From the NCBI GenBank assembly GCA_963833195.1, contig CAWHXF010000028.1, forward strand, positions 806,001 through 870,000: a stretch of DNA of 64,000 bases, read 5' to 3'. Source of the stretch: Granulosicoccus sp963833195 (GTDB taxonomy: Bacteria; Pseudomonadota; Gammaproteobacteria; Granulosicoccales; Granulosicoccaceae). The notes beneath the pieces are model-generated. The model ran no database searches. It worked only from the letters and a program-made list of their open reading frames with translations, and had not been told where the DNA came from. Of the stretch, positions 17,260-24,186 are shown piece after piece. Positions within the stretch are counted from its first letter, which is position 1; every line of letters starts with the position of its first letter. The translations under genes were made by a program, and so were the position numbers.

Positions 17260-19137
17260 TCAGGCGCTCGCCGGCACGTCGAGGGTGTGGATGCCGCCGG
17301 CGTGCTGCGCGACGTAGCTTGCCGGCATGAAGGTCGACACGTCCGCCTCCGCCATGGGGCGCTCGAAGCGCTCGGGATACGGGCGCTGCAGCAGGCTGCC
17401 CACCTCGGCGTACGGGAAGAGCTCGTCGTAGCGCTGCACGTCGTGCTGACTCGTGCGCCGGTAGACGTGCGTGCGGTTGAGCTCGCGTGCCGAGCGCAGG
17501 CCCGCCGCGGCCACGAGTTCGGCCAGCGTCTCGAGGGTGCCGGCGTGGAAGCTCGCCACGCGGTGGACCTTGTCGCCCACGACCAGTCCGGACATGAGCT
17601 TGTGGTCCTGCGTGGCCACGCCCGTGGGGCAGTGGTTGGTGTTGCACACCAGCGATTGCACGCAGCCGAGCGACATCATGAAGCCGCGCGCGCTGTTGCA
17701 CAGGTCCGCCCCCAGCGCGAGGTTCTTGACCATGTGGAACGCGGTGAAGATCTTGCCCGTCGCGATCACGCGCACATCGGTCTTCAGGTCGAAGCCCGAC
17801 AGGCAGTCGCACACGAACGCGAGCGCGTCGCGCAGCGGCATGCCGACCGAGTTGGTGAATTCGAGCGGCGCGGCACCCGTGCCGCCCTCGCCGCCGTCGA
17901 CGGTGACGAAGTCGGGGCGGATGCCGGTCTCGACCATCGCCTTGCAGACGGCCACGAACTCGCTCTCCCGCCCCACGCAGAGCTTGAACCCGACGGGCTT
18001 GCCGCCCGAGAGCTCGCGCAGCGTGCGCACGAATTCAAGCAACTCGATCGGGGTGCGGAACGCGCTGTGCGCGGGCGGCGAAGCGACGAGGGTGCCCACC
18101 TCCACGCCGCGCGCCCTCGCGATCTCGGGCGTGTTCTTGATCGCGGGCAGGATGCCGCCGTGACCGGGCTTCGCCCCTTGCGAGATCTTGATCTCGATCA
18201 TGCGCACCTGCTCGCGCGTGGCCCCCTCCCTGAAGCGCTCCGGGTCGAAGCGCCCGCGCGCGTCGCGGCAACCGAAGTAGCCGGTGCCGATCTGCCACAC
18301 CAGATCCCCGCCGGGCTCGAGGTGATGGCGCGACAGGCCGCCCTCGCCCGTGTTGTGCGCGAAGCCGCCGAGCTTCGCCCCGCCGTTCAGCGCGAGGATC
18401 GCGTTCGAGGACAACGAGCCGTAGCTCATGGCACTGACGTTCAGGAGGCTCGCGTCGTAGGGTCGCGTGCACTCGGCGCCGCCCACCCGCACGCGCGCGT
18501 CGGCGTGCTCATCGACGCGCTCGTCGGCGGGCCCGTTCGCAGACCCGTTCGCAGACCCGTTCGCAGGCCCGTTCGCAGGCCCGTCCGCACCGTTCGCTCC
18601 CACCGGCCGGACGGCCGTCGCGGCGCCGTGCCCCGACACCACGCCCGCCGCACCGTCGGCGTGCAGCGAGCCGTCGGCATCGTTCGCGGCATCGGCCTCG
18701 CTGGCCCACTGCGGGTCGTCCAGACCGTGGCCCTCGTGCACGTCGAAGGCCGCGATCGAGTGCGCGATCCATTCGTAGCCGTCGCGGTACGCATCCATCT
18801 TCGTGCCGAAGGGCACGGTGTCGCTCGCTCCCTTGGCGCGCTGGTACACGACCGAGCGGAACTGGCGCGGCACGGGCGCGCCATCGGTCTCGGACTCGAT
18901 GAAGTACTGGCGCACGAAGGGCCGCACCGCCTCCATGAGCCAGCGTCCGCGCCCGACGAGGGGGAAGTTGCGACGCAGCGAATGTTCGGTCTGCAGGTAA
19001 TCGTGCGCGCCGAGCGCGACGAGCGGCCCGACGACGAGCAGCAGTGCGAACGCGGGCGTCCAGGCCAGTCCCGCGAGCAGGACCAGCAGCAGGACGACGG
19101 CCGAGCAGACGACGAAGGCGGTGCGCAGCGACGGCAT
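17260..19137 (-). CDS. FMN-binding glutamate-synthase-like protein (GltB synthase domain only)
   Basis: 625 residues from the ATG at 19137. Residues 5-45 hold one or two membrane helices, then a region with YFIESETDGAPVPRQFRSVV that is standard for the single-domain family. Residues 225 to the end form the FMN barrel with NVSAMSYGSLSSNAI, KISQGAKPGHGG and VTVDGGEGGTGAAP. The iron-sulphur cysteines fit the 3Fe-4S pattern C-x5-C-x4-C (CVQSLVCNTNHC, near residue 485). There is no class II amidotransferase domain, so ammonia must come from elsewhere, perhaps the gene it overlaps. Residues about 175-215 are a low-complexity insert encoded by a 12-base tandem repeat. Family members without the amidotransferase are poorly characterised, so glutamate synthesis is likely but unproven. 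Confidence 0.82.
   Translation of the reverse strand: MPSLRTAFVVCSAVVLLLVLLAGLAWTPAFALLLVVGPLVALGAHDYLQTEHSLRRNFPLVGRGRWLMEAVRPFVRQYFIESETDGAPVPRQFRSVVYQRAKGASDTVPFGTKMDAYRDGYEWIAHSIAAFDVHEGHGLDDPQWASEADAANDADGSLHADGAAGVVSGHGAATAVRPVGANGADGPANGPANGSANGSANGPADERVDEHADARVRVGGAECTRPYDASLLNVSAMSYGSLSSNAILALNGGAKLGGFAHNTGEGGLSRHHLEPGGDLVWQIGTGYFGCRDARGRFDPERFREGATREQVRMIEIKISQGAKPGHGGILPAIKNTPEIARARGVEVGTLVASPPAHSAFRTPIELLEFVRTLRELSGGKPVGFKLCVGRESEFVAVCKAMVETGIRPDFVTVDGGEGGTGAAPLEFTNSVGMPLRDALAFVCDCLSGFDLKTDVRVIATGKIFTAFHMVKNLALGADLCNSARGFMMSLGCVQSLVCNTNHCPTGVATQDHKLMSGLVVGDKVHRVASFHAGTLETLAELVAAAGLRSARELNRTHVYRRTSQHDVQRYDELFPYAEVGSLLQRPYPERFERPMAEADVSTFMPASYVAQHAGGIHTLDVPASA
18531..18590. repeat. 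12-base tandem repeat, five units, inside the glutamate-synthase-like gene
   Basis: Five 12-base units of the type RCCCGTTCGCAG run head to tail with two or three changes. On the coding strand they translate to repeats of about four residues (Asn-Gly-Pro/Ser-Ala), so gain or loss of a unit keeps the frame. They sit in a linker ahead of the catalytic barrel. Confidence 0.8.
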
Positions 19138-19910
19138 CAGGCGGCGGGCCGCTCGGCGCCGGCACCGCCGATGCGTCGTGCGCCCGCGTCCACGTCGGCA
19201 TCCGCGCCCGATCCGCTCCAGCGGGACAGGAACCCGTCCAGCCAGGCCGTGATGGCGGCGTCGTGCTCGAGCGCGTCGCGGCGCATGGTCGCGCGCTGCT
19301 CGTCCGAGAGCTCGCCGGGCTTCCTCTGCCGGTGACGCTCGAGCCAGATGGCGAGCACGTCCGGATTCACCTCGGGGTGGAACTGCACGCCGACGGTGCG
19401 CTCGCCGCAGCGGAACGCCTGGTCGGGGAAGTCCGCAGCGGTGGCCGTGCGCGTGCAGCAGGCGGGCGTGTCGAAACCTTCGCCGTGCCACTGCATGACG
19501 GTCAGCGGCTCGCGCATGAAGTCCCCCGCCTCGGGCGTGGGCTCCACGCGGTGGAAGCCGACCTCCTTGAAGCCGTCCACGTGCGGGCCGATGCGCGCGC
19601 CGAGCACGCGGGCGAGCAGCTGCGCGCCCAGACAGACGCCGAAGAAGCGGGTATCCGTCGCGAGGCAGCGCTCGATGAACGCGAGCTCGCGCGGGATCCA
19701 TTGCTCCACGCGGCAGTCGTTGGCGCTCCAGCGGCCGCCGAAGATCACGACGCCGGCGTAGCCTTCGGGGTCGGGCAGCGGCTGCCCGTCGACCGGGTAG
19801 CAGTACTCCAGCCGACGTCCGCTGCGCTGCATCCAGCGGCTGCAACGGTCCACGTTCCAGCCGGTGGAGTGCTTGACGAACAGGAAGGGGGCGTCGGGTT
19901 GCGAACTCAT
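19137..19910 (-). CDS. Class I glutamine amidotransferase
   Basis: 257 residues from the ATG at 19910. The GATase-1 fold is shown by the nucleophile motif GVCLGAQLLA near residue 100 and the His-Glu pair in VGVQFHPEVN near 188. This is the GuaA/PuuD-like class in which a Cys-His-Glu triad releases ammonia from glutamine; whether it works alone or feeds a partner cannot be seen. The C-terminal 60 residues are outside the fold and charged. Its stop overlaps the start of the glutamate-synthase-like gene (TGATG), so the two are translationally coupled, and a supply of ammonia to that enzyme is a reasonable guess. Other possibilities are gamma-glutamyl hydrolase activity or peptidoglycan-related amidotransfer. 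Confidence 0.8.
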   Translation of the reverse strand: MSSQPDAPFLFVKHSTGWNVDRCSRWMQRSGRRLEYCYPVDGQPLPDPEGYAGVVIFGGRWSANDCRVEQWIPRELAFIERCLATDTRFFGVCLGAQLLARVLGARIGPHVDGFKEVGFHRVEPTPEAGDFMREPLTVMQWHGEGFDTPACCTRTATAADFPDQAFRCGERTVGVQFHPEVNPDVLAIWLERHRQRKPGELSDEQRATMRRDALEHDAAITAWLDGFLSRWSGSGADADVDAGARRIGGAGAERPAA

Positions 19911-19977
19911 GTGAAGGCGGCTGTGGCTGCGAAAGTATCGTCCCCGATGCGCCGGAAGCGTGCAAGCCTCGGGCCCT

Positions 19978-20007
19978 GCCCGCCGCGGCGCGTGCGCCGG
20001 GGCGGGC
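19978..20007 (-). terminator. Strong hairpin terminator after the nucleoside salvage genes
   Basis: Two stacked G/C stems (7 pairs, a G-G mismatch, then 4-6 pairs) begin 2 bases after the stop of the cadherin-like lipoprotein gene on the minus strand. This separates the ribokinase group from the amidotransferase group downstream. Confidence 0.6.
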
Positions 20008-20008
20008 G

Positions 20009-21421
20009 TCAGCGCACCACGATCTCGAACTCGTCCGAGACGGCGCCCAGCCCGTCCTCGTCCATGGCCTCGATCACGAGCCCGTCGTAGGTGCCGCGCA
20101 CGCGCGGGCGACCCGTCACCCGGCCGGTGTCGGCGTCCACCACGACGCCGCGCGGCAGATCCTCCCCGACGGAGGCGTAGCTCAGCTCGGCACCGTCCGC
20201 GGACTCGAACAGCGGCGCCACGGGCACGATGTTGCGCCCGAGGCGCAGCTCCTGGTCGAACACGGTGCCGGTGACGAACACCGGCCCGACGGCCAGCGGC
20301 GCCGGCTCGATGAAGAGCTCCACCGGTGCCGAGGCCGTGCTGGTCCCGTCGTCGGCCACCAGGGTCAGCACGTACGCCCCTTCGTCGGCCGCGCCGGGCA
20401 CACCATTGAGCGTGCCGTCCGGCGACAGTCTCAGGGTACCGTCCGCGGGCAGCGGCTCGACGAACTCGAACGCGAGCCGCTCGCCCTCGGGATCGACGAA
20501 GCGATCCGACAAATCGACGACGAGCAGCTCCCCCACGCGCGCCGTGATCGGCGGCGCGTCGTCCACCGCCACCGGCGCGCGGTCGGCCACGACCGTGCGC
20601 AGCCGCACCGTCGCGCTCGAGCTCTGCACGCCGTCCGTCACCTCGTAGACGAAGCTGTCCTCGACATCGACGCCGCCGAGGTTCGCCGCGGCCTCGTAGG
20701 TGAAGCCGCCGTCGGCGCGCAGCTCGAAGGCCGCCGCGCTCGCGGGTCCGGAGACGGGCACCTCGTTCACGCTCAACGGCTCGTTGGCGGTGTCGATGTC
20801 GTCCTCGTCGTTGCGCAGCACGCCGAAGTCCGCGTCGATGTCCAGCACGTCCCCCTCGACGAGCACGTAGGCATCGTCCACGGCGACGGGCGCCTCGTTG
20901 ATGGCTATCAGGCAGAGGTCGATCTCGCGCCGGAAGGCCTCCGTACCGTCCACGCCGAGGCCCACCAGGGCGTGTCGCCGCCCGATCGGGGCGCGCAGCG
21001 ACGGCACGGACACGTCGAAGAGCGTTTCCCCGCCGACGCCGCCGACGCGCGCGAAATCGAGCTCGCAGTCGTCGGCCGACGTGCACGCCTCGGCGAGCGT
21101 GTCGGGCGCGCGTCCGGCATCGAAGTCGGCGAGTCCGGCGCAGGTATCGAGCGCGCCCTCGGCGAGCGGTTCCTCCTCCCATGCATACGCGAGCGCCTCC
21201 TCGCCGGCGAGCGCGGCCGGCACGCGCACGCGCGACGCGGTGCCCTCGTTCACGATCTCGACGTCCTCGAGCGGCACGTCGTCGAGCGTCACCACCAAGG
21301 CATCGGCGGCCAATCGCTCGTCGCCCTGCACGCCCGTCGAATCGACCCATTCGCAGCCCGCCAGCGCCGTCGCCAGCGCGCACGAGGCGAGAAGCCCCGC
21401 CGTGCGACCCGCACCGCTCAT
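20009..21421 (-). CDS. Lipoprotein with cadherin-like/VCBS and putative-Ig repeats
   Basis: 470 residues from the ATG at 21421. A lipoprotein signal is clear: a hydrophobic stretch ending in the lipobox LAGC with Cys at residue 23. Three beta-rich modules follow. The second starts NEAPVAVDDAYVLVEGDVL near 180, the usual opening of bacterial cadherin-like/VCBS repeats; a third near 280-380 has DPEGERLAFEF and PDGTLNGVPGAADEG, typical of dystroglycan-type (He_PIG) Ig folds. A last half-module precedes the stop. It should be an outer-membrane-anchored surface protein with calcium-binding potential. The start overlaps the nucleoside hydrolase stop by 4 bases (ATGA), so it is part of that operon, which is odd for a structural surface protein. 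Confidence 0.8.
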   Translation of the reverse strand: MSGAGRTAGLLASCALATALAGCEWVDSTGVQGDERLAADALVVTLDDVPLEDVEIVNEGTASRVRVPAALAGEEALAYAWEEEPLAEGALDTCAGLADFDAGRAPDTLAEACTSADDCELDFARVGGVGGETLFDVSVPSLRAPIGRRHALVGLGVDGTEAFRREIDLCLIAINEAPVAVDDAYVLVEGDVLDIDADFGVLRNDEDDIDTANEPLSVNEVPVSGPASAAAFELRADGGFTYEAAANLGGVDVEDSFVYEVTDGVQSSSATVRLRTVVADRAPVAVDDAPPITARVGELLVVDLSDRFVDPEGERLAFEFVEPLPADGTLRLSPDGTLNGVPGAADEGAYVLTLVADDGTSTASAPVELFIEPAPLAVGPVFVTGTVFDQELRLGRNIVPVAPLFESADGAELSYASVGEDLPRGVVVDADTGRVTGRPRVRGTYDGLVIEAMDEDGLGAVSDEFEIVVR

Positions 21422-22431
21422 CGGCGGTGATGCCTCGTGATCGTGTCGAGGAAGTCGCCGCGCACGCGCTCCGCGTCGACCTGCAGGCACGCGTGCACGC
21501 GTGGCCGATCCCGCCAGTGCGCGACCGGATAGGACGCGCCCTTGCGATCGAGCGCGAACTGCCCGACCGCGATGCCGTCGGGCACCGCACGCGCCGCCCC
21601 GGAGAGCGTGGTGAACGCGTCGGGCAGCACGACGAAGGCCACGGCGGCCGCGTCGTGCATGGCGCAGGCGGGGCGCTCGGCGGCCTTCGGGTCCAGCTCC
21701 GCCGCGCGCGCGGTGTAGAAGTCGACGTAGAAGCGGCTCGCTTCGCGCAGTACCGAGCCCGTCTCGCCGGCGTGCGCGCCGAGCCGGTCCAGGTGCGCGT
21801 CCTCCAGCATGATGCGGTGCGTGACGTCCAGACCCACCACCGTCGCGGGCCAGTCGCGTCCCAGCACCCGGTCGGCGGCGTGCGGATCGTTCAGGAAGTT
21901 CGCCTCGGCCACCGGGGATACGTTGCCGGGCTCGACCACCGTACCGCCCATGATCACCAGGGCGCGCAGCAGCTCCGGCAGCTCCGGCTCGCGCGCCAGC
22001 GCCTCGGCGACGTTCGTGAGCGGCCCGATGGCCACGAGCACGATCTCCCCGGGTCGCGCCTTCGCGGCGCGCACGATGAAGTCGGCCGCGTCCAGCGCAT
22101 CGATGCCCGGCGCACCGCGCTCGGCCGCCCCGTCCGGCACGATGCGCGCGCCGTCGGGATGGGTGTTGCCGATGCCGTCGGCGCCGTGCACGAAGTCCGC
22201 GTGCGGCAGCGGCTCCTGCACCAGCGGCACCGACGCTCCGCGCGCCACGGGGACCTCCGGTGCGCCGAAGCGCTCAAGCAGCCAGCGCGCGTTGCGCGTC
22301 GCGATCGGTGCGCTGATGTTGCCGAACACCGTGGTCAGCGCGACGAGCTCGATGTCCGGGTGGCAGACCGCGTAGGCGATGGCCATGGCGTCGTCGACGC
22401 CGGGGTCGGTGTCGATGATGATCGGGGTCAT
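21418..22431 (-). CDS. Inosine/uridine-preferring nucleoside hydrolase
   Basis: 337 residues beginning MTPIIIDTDPGVDDAMAIAY. DTDPGVDDA is the calcium-binding signature of the IunH family; VEPGNVSPVAEANFLNDPHAAD near residue 165 and MHDAAAVAFVV near 240 complete the active site. The enzyme splits the N-glycosidic bond of purine or pyrimidine nucleosides to base and ribose. It lies between ribokinase (4-base overlap upstream) and the lipoprotein (4-base overlap downstream). Ribose released here is the natural substrate of the ribokinase. Confidence 0.92.
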   Translation of the reverse strand: MTPIIIDTDPGVDDAMAIAYAVCHPDIELVALTTVFGNISAPIATRNARWLLERFGAPEVPVARGASVPLVQEPLPHADFVHGADGIGNTHPDGARIVPDGAAERGAPGIDALDAADFIVRAAKARPGEIVLVAIGPLTNVAEALAREPELPELLRALVIMGGTVVEPGNVSPVAEANFLNDPHAADRVLGRDWPATVVGLDVTHRIMLEDAHLDRLGAHAGETGSVLREASRFYVDFYTARAAELDPKAAERPACAMHDAAAVAFVVLPDAFTTLSGAARAVPDGIAVGQFALDRKGASYPVAHWRDRPRVHACLQVDAERVRGDFLDTITRHHRR

Positions 22432-23384
22432 GCGCGCTCGGCACGGTGGGCCTCGACCGATGCGCGGGCATCGACCTCGGCGGCGGTCGGGATGGAGGGC
22501 GTGGCGCCGGCGCGCGTGGTGGCGAGCGAGCCCGCGATCACCGCGCGCCGCAGGGCATCGACCGGAGCGGCCCCCGCCACCAGCGCGGCCAGCAGGTAGC
22601 CGACGAAGGTGTCGCCGGCACCGGTGGTGTCGACGACGTCGACGCGCGGCGCGACGACGTGCGTGCGCTCGCCGCCGGAGACCAGCATGGCGCCGCGCGC
22701 GCCGAGCGTGGCGACGAGGGCGACTTGCGGCAAGGCCTCGGCGAGCGCGGCCACGGCATCGTCGTCCTGGCCGGAGTCGCTGCCGCGGGCGCCCGCCGTC
22801 GCCCCGAGCGCCGCCGCGAGCTGCGCGGCCTCGGTCTCGTTCACGATCAGGAGCTCCAGCGCGTCCAGCTCCAGCGCGGCGACGCCGGCGTCCATGGGCG
22901 CGGGGTTGAAGGCCACGCGCAGGCCGCGGCGGCGCGCGATGTCGAGCGCGATCGGGAGCGCGTCGCACTCGTTCTGCACCAGCAGCCAGTCGCCGGGCTC
23001 GGCGCCCTCGAGACCGGCCTCGAGCGCGGCCGCGTCGAACCCGCGGTTCGCCCCGCCGTGCAGCACGATGGCGTTCTCGCCCGCGTCGTCGACCTGGATG
23101 ATGGCGTGTCCGCTCGTGCCCGGCACGCGCACGACGCGCCCGCAGTCCACGCCCGCGTCCAGCAGCGCATCCAGCAGCGCCTCGTCGGCCGCGCCGATGC
23201 GCCCGACGTGCCGCACCGCGGCCCCCGCCCGCGCCAGCGCGACGGACTGGTTCGCGCCCTTGCCACCGAGCACCGTCTCCAGCGAGGCGCTGGACAGCGT
23301 CTCGCCCGGCCGCACCAGGTGCGGCACGCGGTACACGTGGTCCACGTTGATGGAGCCGAAGTTGTGGACGGTGACGGAAGGCAC
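22428..23384 (-). CDS. rbsK: Ribokinase (PfkB family)
   Basis: 318 residues from a GTG start. The first PfkB signature is present as ETVLGGKGANQSVALARAG near residue 35 and the second as VDTTGAGDTFVGYLLAAL near 248, with the catalytic Asp in GAGD. FNPAPMDAGV and LLIVNETEAAQLA are also typical of ribokinases. It phosphorylates ribose at O5 for entry into the pentose phosphate pathway. It is the first gene of a three-gene operon with the nucleoside hydrolase, and its promoter must lie in the 77 bases shared with the divergent DUF1289 gene. Confidence 0.9.
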   Translation of the reverse strand: MPSVTVHNFGSINVDHVYRVPHLVRPGETLSSASLETVLGGKGANQSVALARAGAAVRHVGRIGAADEALLDALLDAGVDCGRVVRVPGTSGHAIIQVDDAGENAIVLHGGANRGFDAAALEAGLEGAEPGDWLLVQNECDALPIALDIARRRGLRVAFNPAPMDAGVAALELDALELLIVNETEAAQLAAALGATAGARGSDSGQDDDAVAALAEALPQVALVATLGARGAMLVSGGERTHVVAPRVDVVDTTGAGDTFVGYLLAALVAGAAPVDALRRAVIAGSLATTRAGATPSIPTAAEVDARASVEAHRAERA

Positions 23385-23461
23385 GGCGGCGGCGGGGGGT
23401 CCCTTGCTCGGCTGACCGGCGCGAGGATGCGCGAGCCCGCCGGCGCTGGCAAGCGACTACG

Positions 23462-23713
23462 ATGCGCGCGATGAGCGAACCAGCGATCGATGACGGTGGC
23501 CCGACCGTCGATTCCCCGTGCATAGGGGTGTGCGCCATGGACGAGGCGTCCGGGCACTGCGCGGGCTGCGCGCGCACCATCGACGAGATCGTGCGCTGGG
23601 GCCGGATGCCGCGCGAGGAGCGGCGCGCCGTGCTGCTCGCCGCGGCCGGACGACGCGCGGCGCGCGAGGCTCAGTCGCGGGTCTCGTCGGGCGCGGGCGG
23701 CGGTATGGAGTAG
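23462..23713 (+). CDS. DUF1289-family small cysteine-rich protein
   Basis: 83 residues. SPCIGVCAMDEASGHCAGC with the following WGRMPREERR is the whole DUF1289 signature, four cysteines probably binding a metal such as Zn or an Fe-S centre. Function is not established for the family. The start could be the ATG at 23462 or the one at 23471. The 3' end overlaps the convergent thioesterase gene by 43 bases, an unusual tail-to-tail overlap that still leaves both domains intact. Confidence 0.78.
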   Translation: MRAMSEPAIDDGGPTVDSPCIGVCAMDEASGHCAGCARTIDEIVRWGRMPREERRAVLLAAAGRRAAREAQSRVSSGAGGGME

Positions 23714-24177
23714 GTTCCCGTGGCGTGCGCCACCGGGCCGTCGGCCGGTGGCCGGCCCGCGTCATCGAGCTCCGCCGCGCTCCACATCGACACCTCGCCC
23801 ACCGCCAGGCGCTTGCCGAGCTTGAGCATGCGCGCCTCGGCCACGAGATCCCCGGGCAGCGGCTTCCTGAGGAAGTTGATGGAGAGCTGCGTCGTGACGG
23901 CGAGTTCCACCGCGCCGATCCGCGACAGCACGAGGGCGTACAGCGCGGCGTCGGCCAGGCCCATCATGATGGGTCCCGCGATGGTGCCGCCCGGGCGCAG
24001 GAAGCTGACGTCGTACACCGCGCGCATGCGCACGGCGTCGGGCAGGATGGCGTCGATCTCGAGCCCCATCGAACGTGCGAAGGGCATGCGCTCGTCGCTG
24101 ATGAGGCGGTAGTCGTCGAGCGTGATGCGCGGGCTGTGGGGCACGGACGTGGATGGCTCCATGATGACGGGCGCCAT
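23671..24177 (-). CDS. PaaI-like hotdog-fold thioesterase
   Basis: 168 residues. The central part, FLRPGGTIAGPIMMGLADAALYA near residues 57-79, is the thioesterase helix in which the usual HGG has become GTIAGP while the catalytic Asp in LADAAL is kept; TTQLSINFLRKPLPGD follows as the next strand. Proteins of this type hydrolyse acyl-CoA thioesters in the cytoplasm. It is separate from the paaI gene at 38.7 kb and has no paa neighbours, so it is probably a general medium-chain or aromatic acyl-CoA thioesterase. It starts 9 bases after the GGDEF-EAL gene stop, which suggests co-transcription with the signalling genes upstream. Confidence 0.72.
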   Translation of the reverse strand: MAPVIMEPSTSVPHSPRITLDDYRLISDERMPFARSMGLEIDAILPDAVRMRAVYDVSFLRPGGTIAGPIMMGLADAALYALVLSRIGAVELAVTTQLSINFLRKPLPGDLVAEARMLKLGKRLAVGEVSMWSAAELDDAGRPPADGPVAHATGTYSIPPPAPDETRD

Positions 24178-24186
24178 CTTCGAGCG

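Noticed and set aside
18531..18590. Short direct repeats considered as a CRISPR array
   Set aside because: Units are 12 bases with no spacers, and they are in frame within a conserved gene.
23671..24177. Calling this thioesterase a second paaI
   Set aside because: It lacks the full HGG motif, has no paa neighbours, and a proper paaI is present at 38.7 kb.
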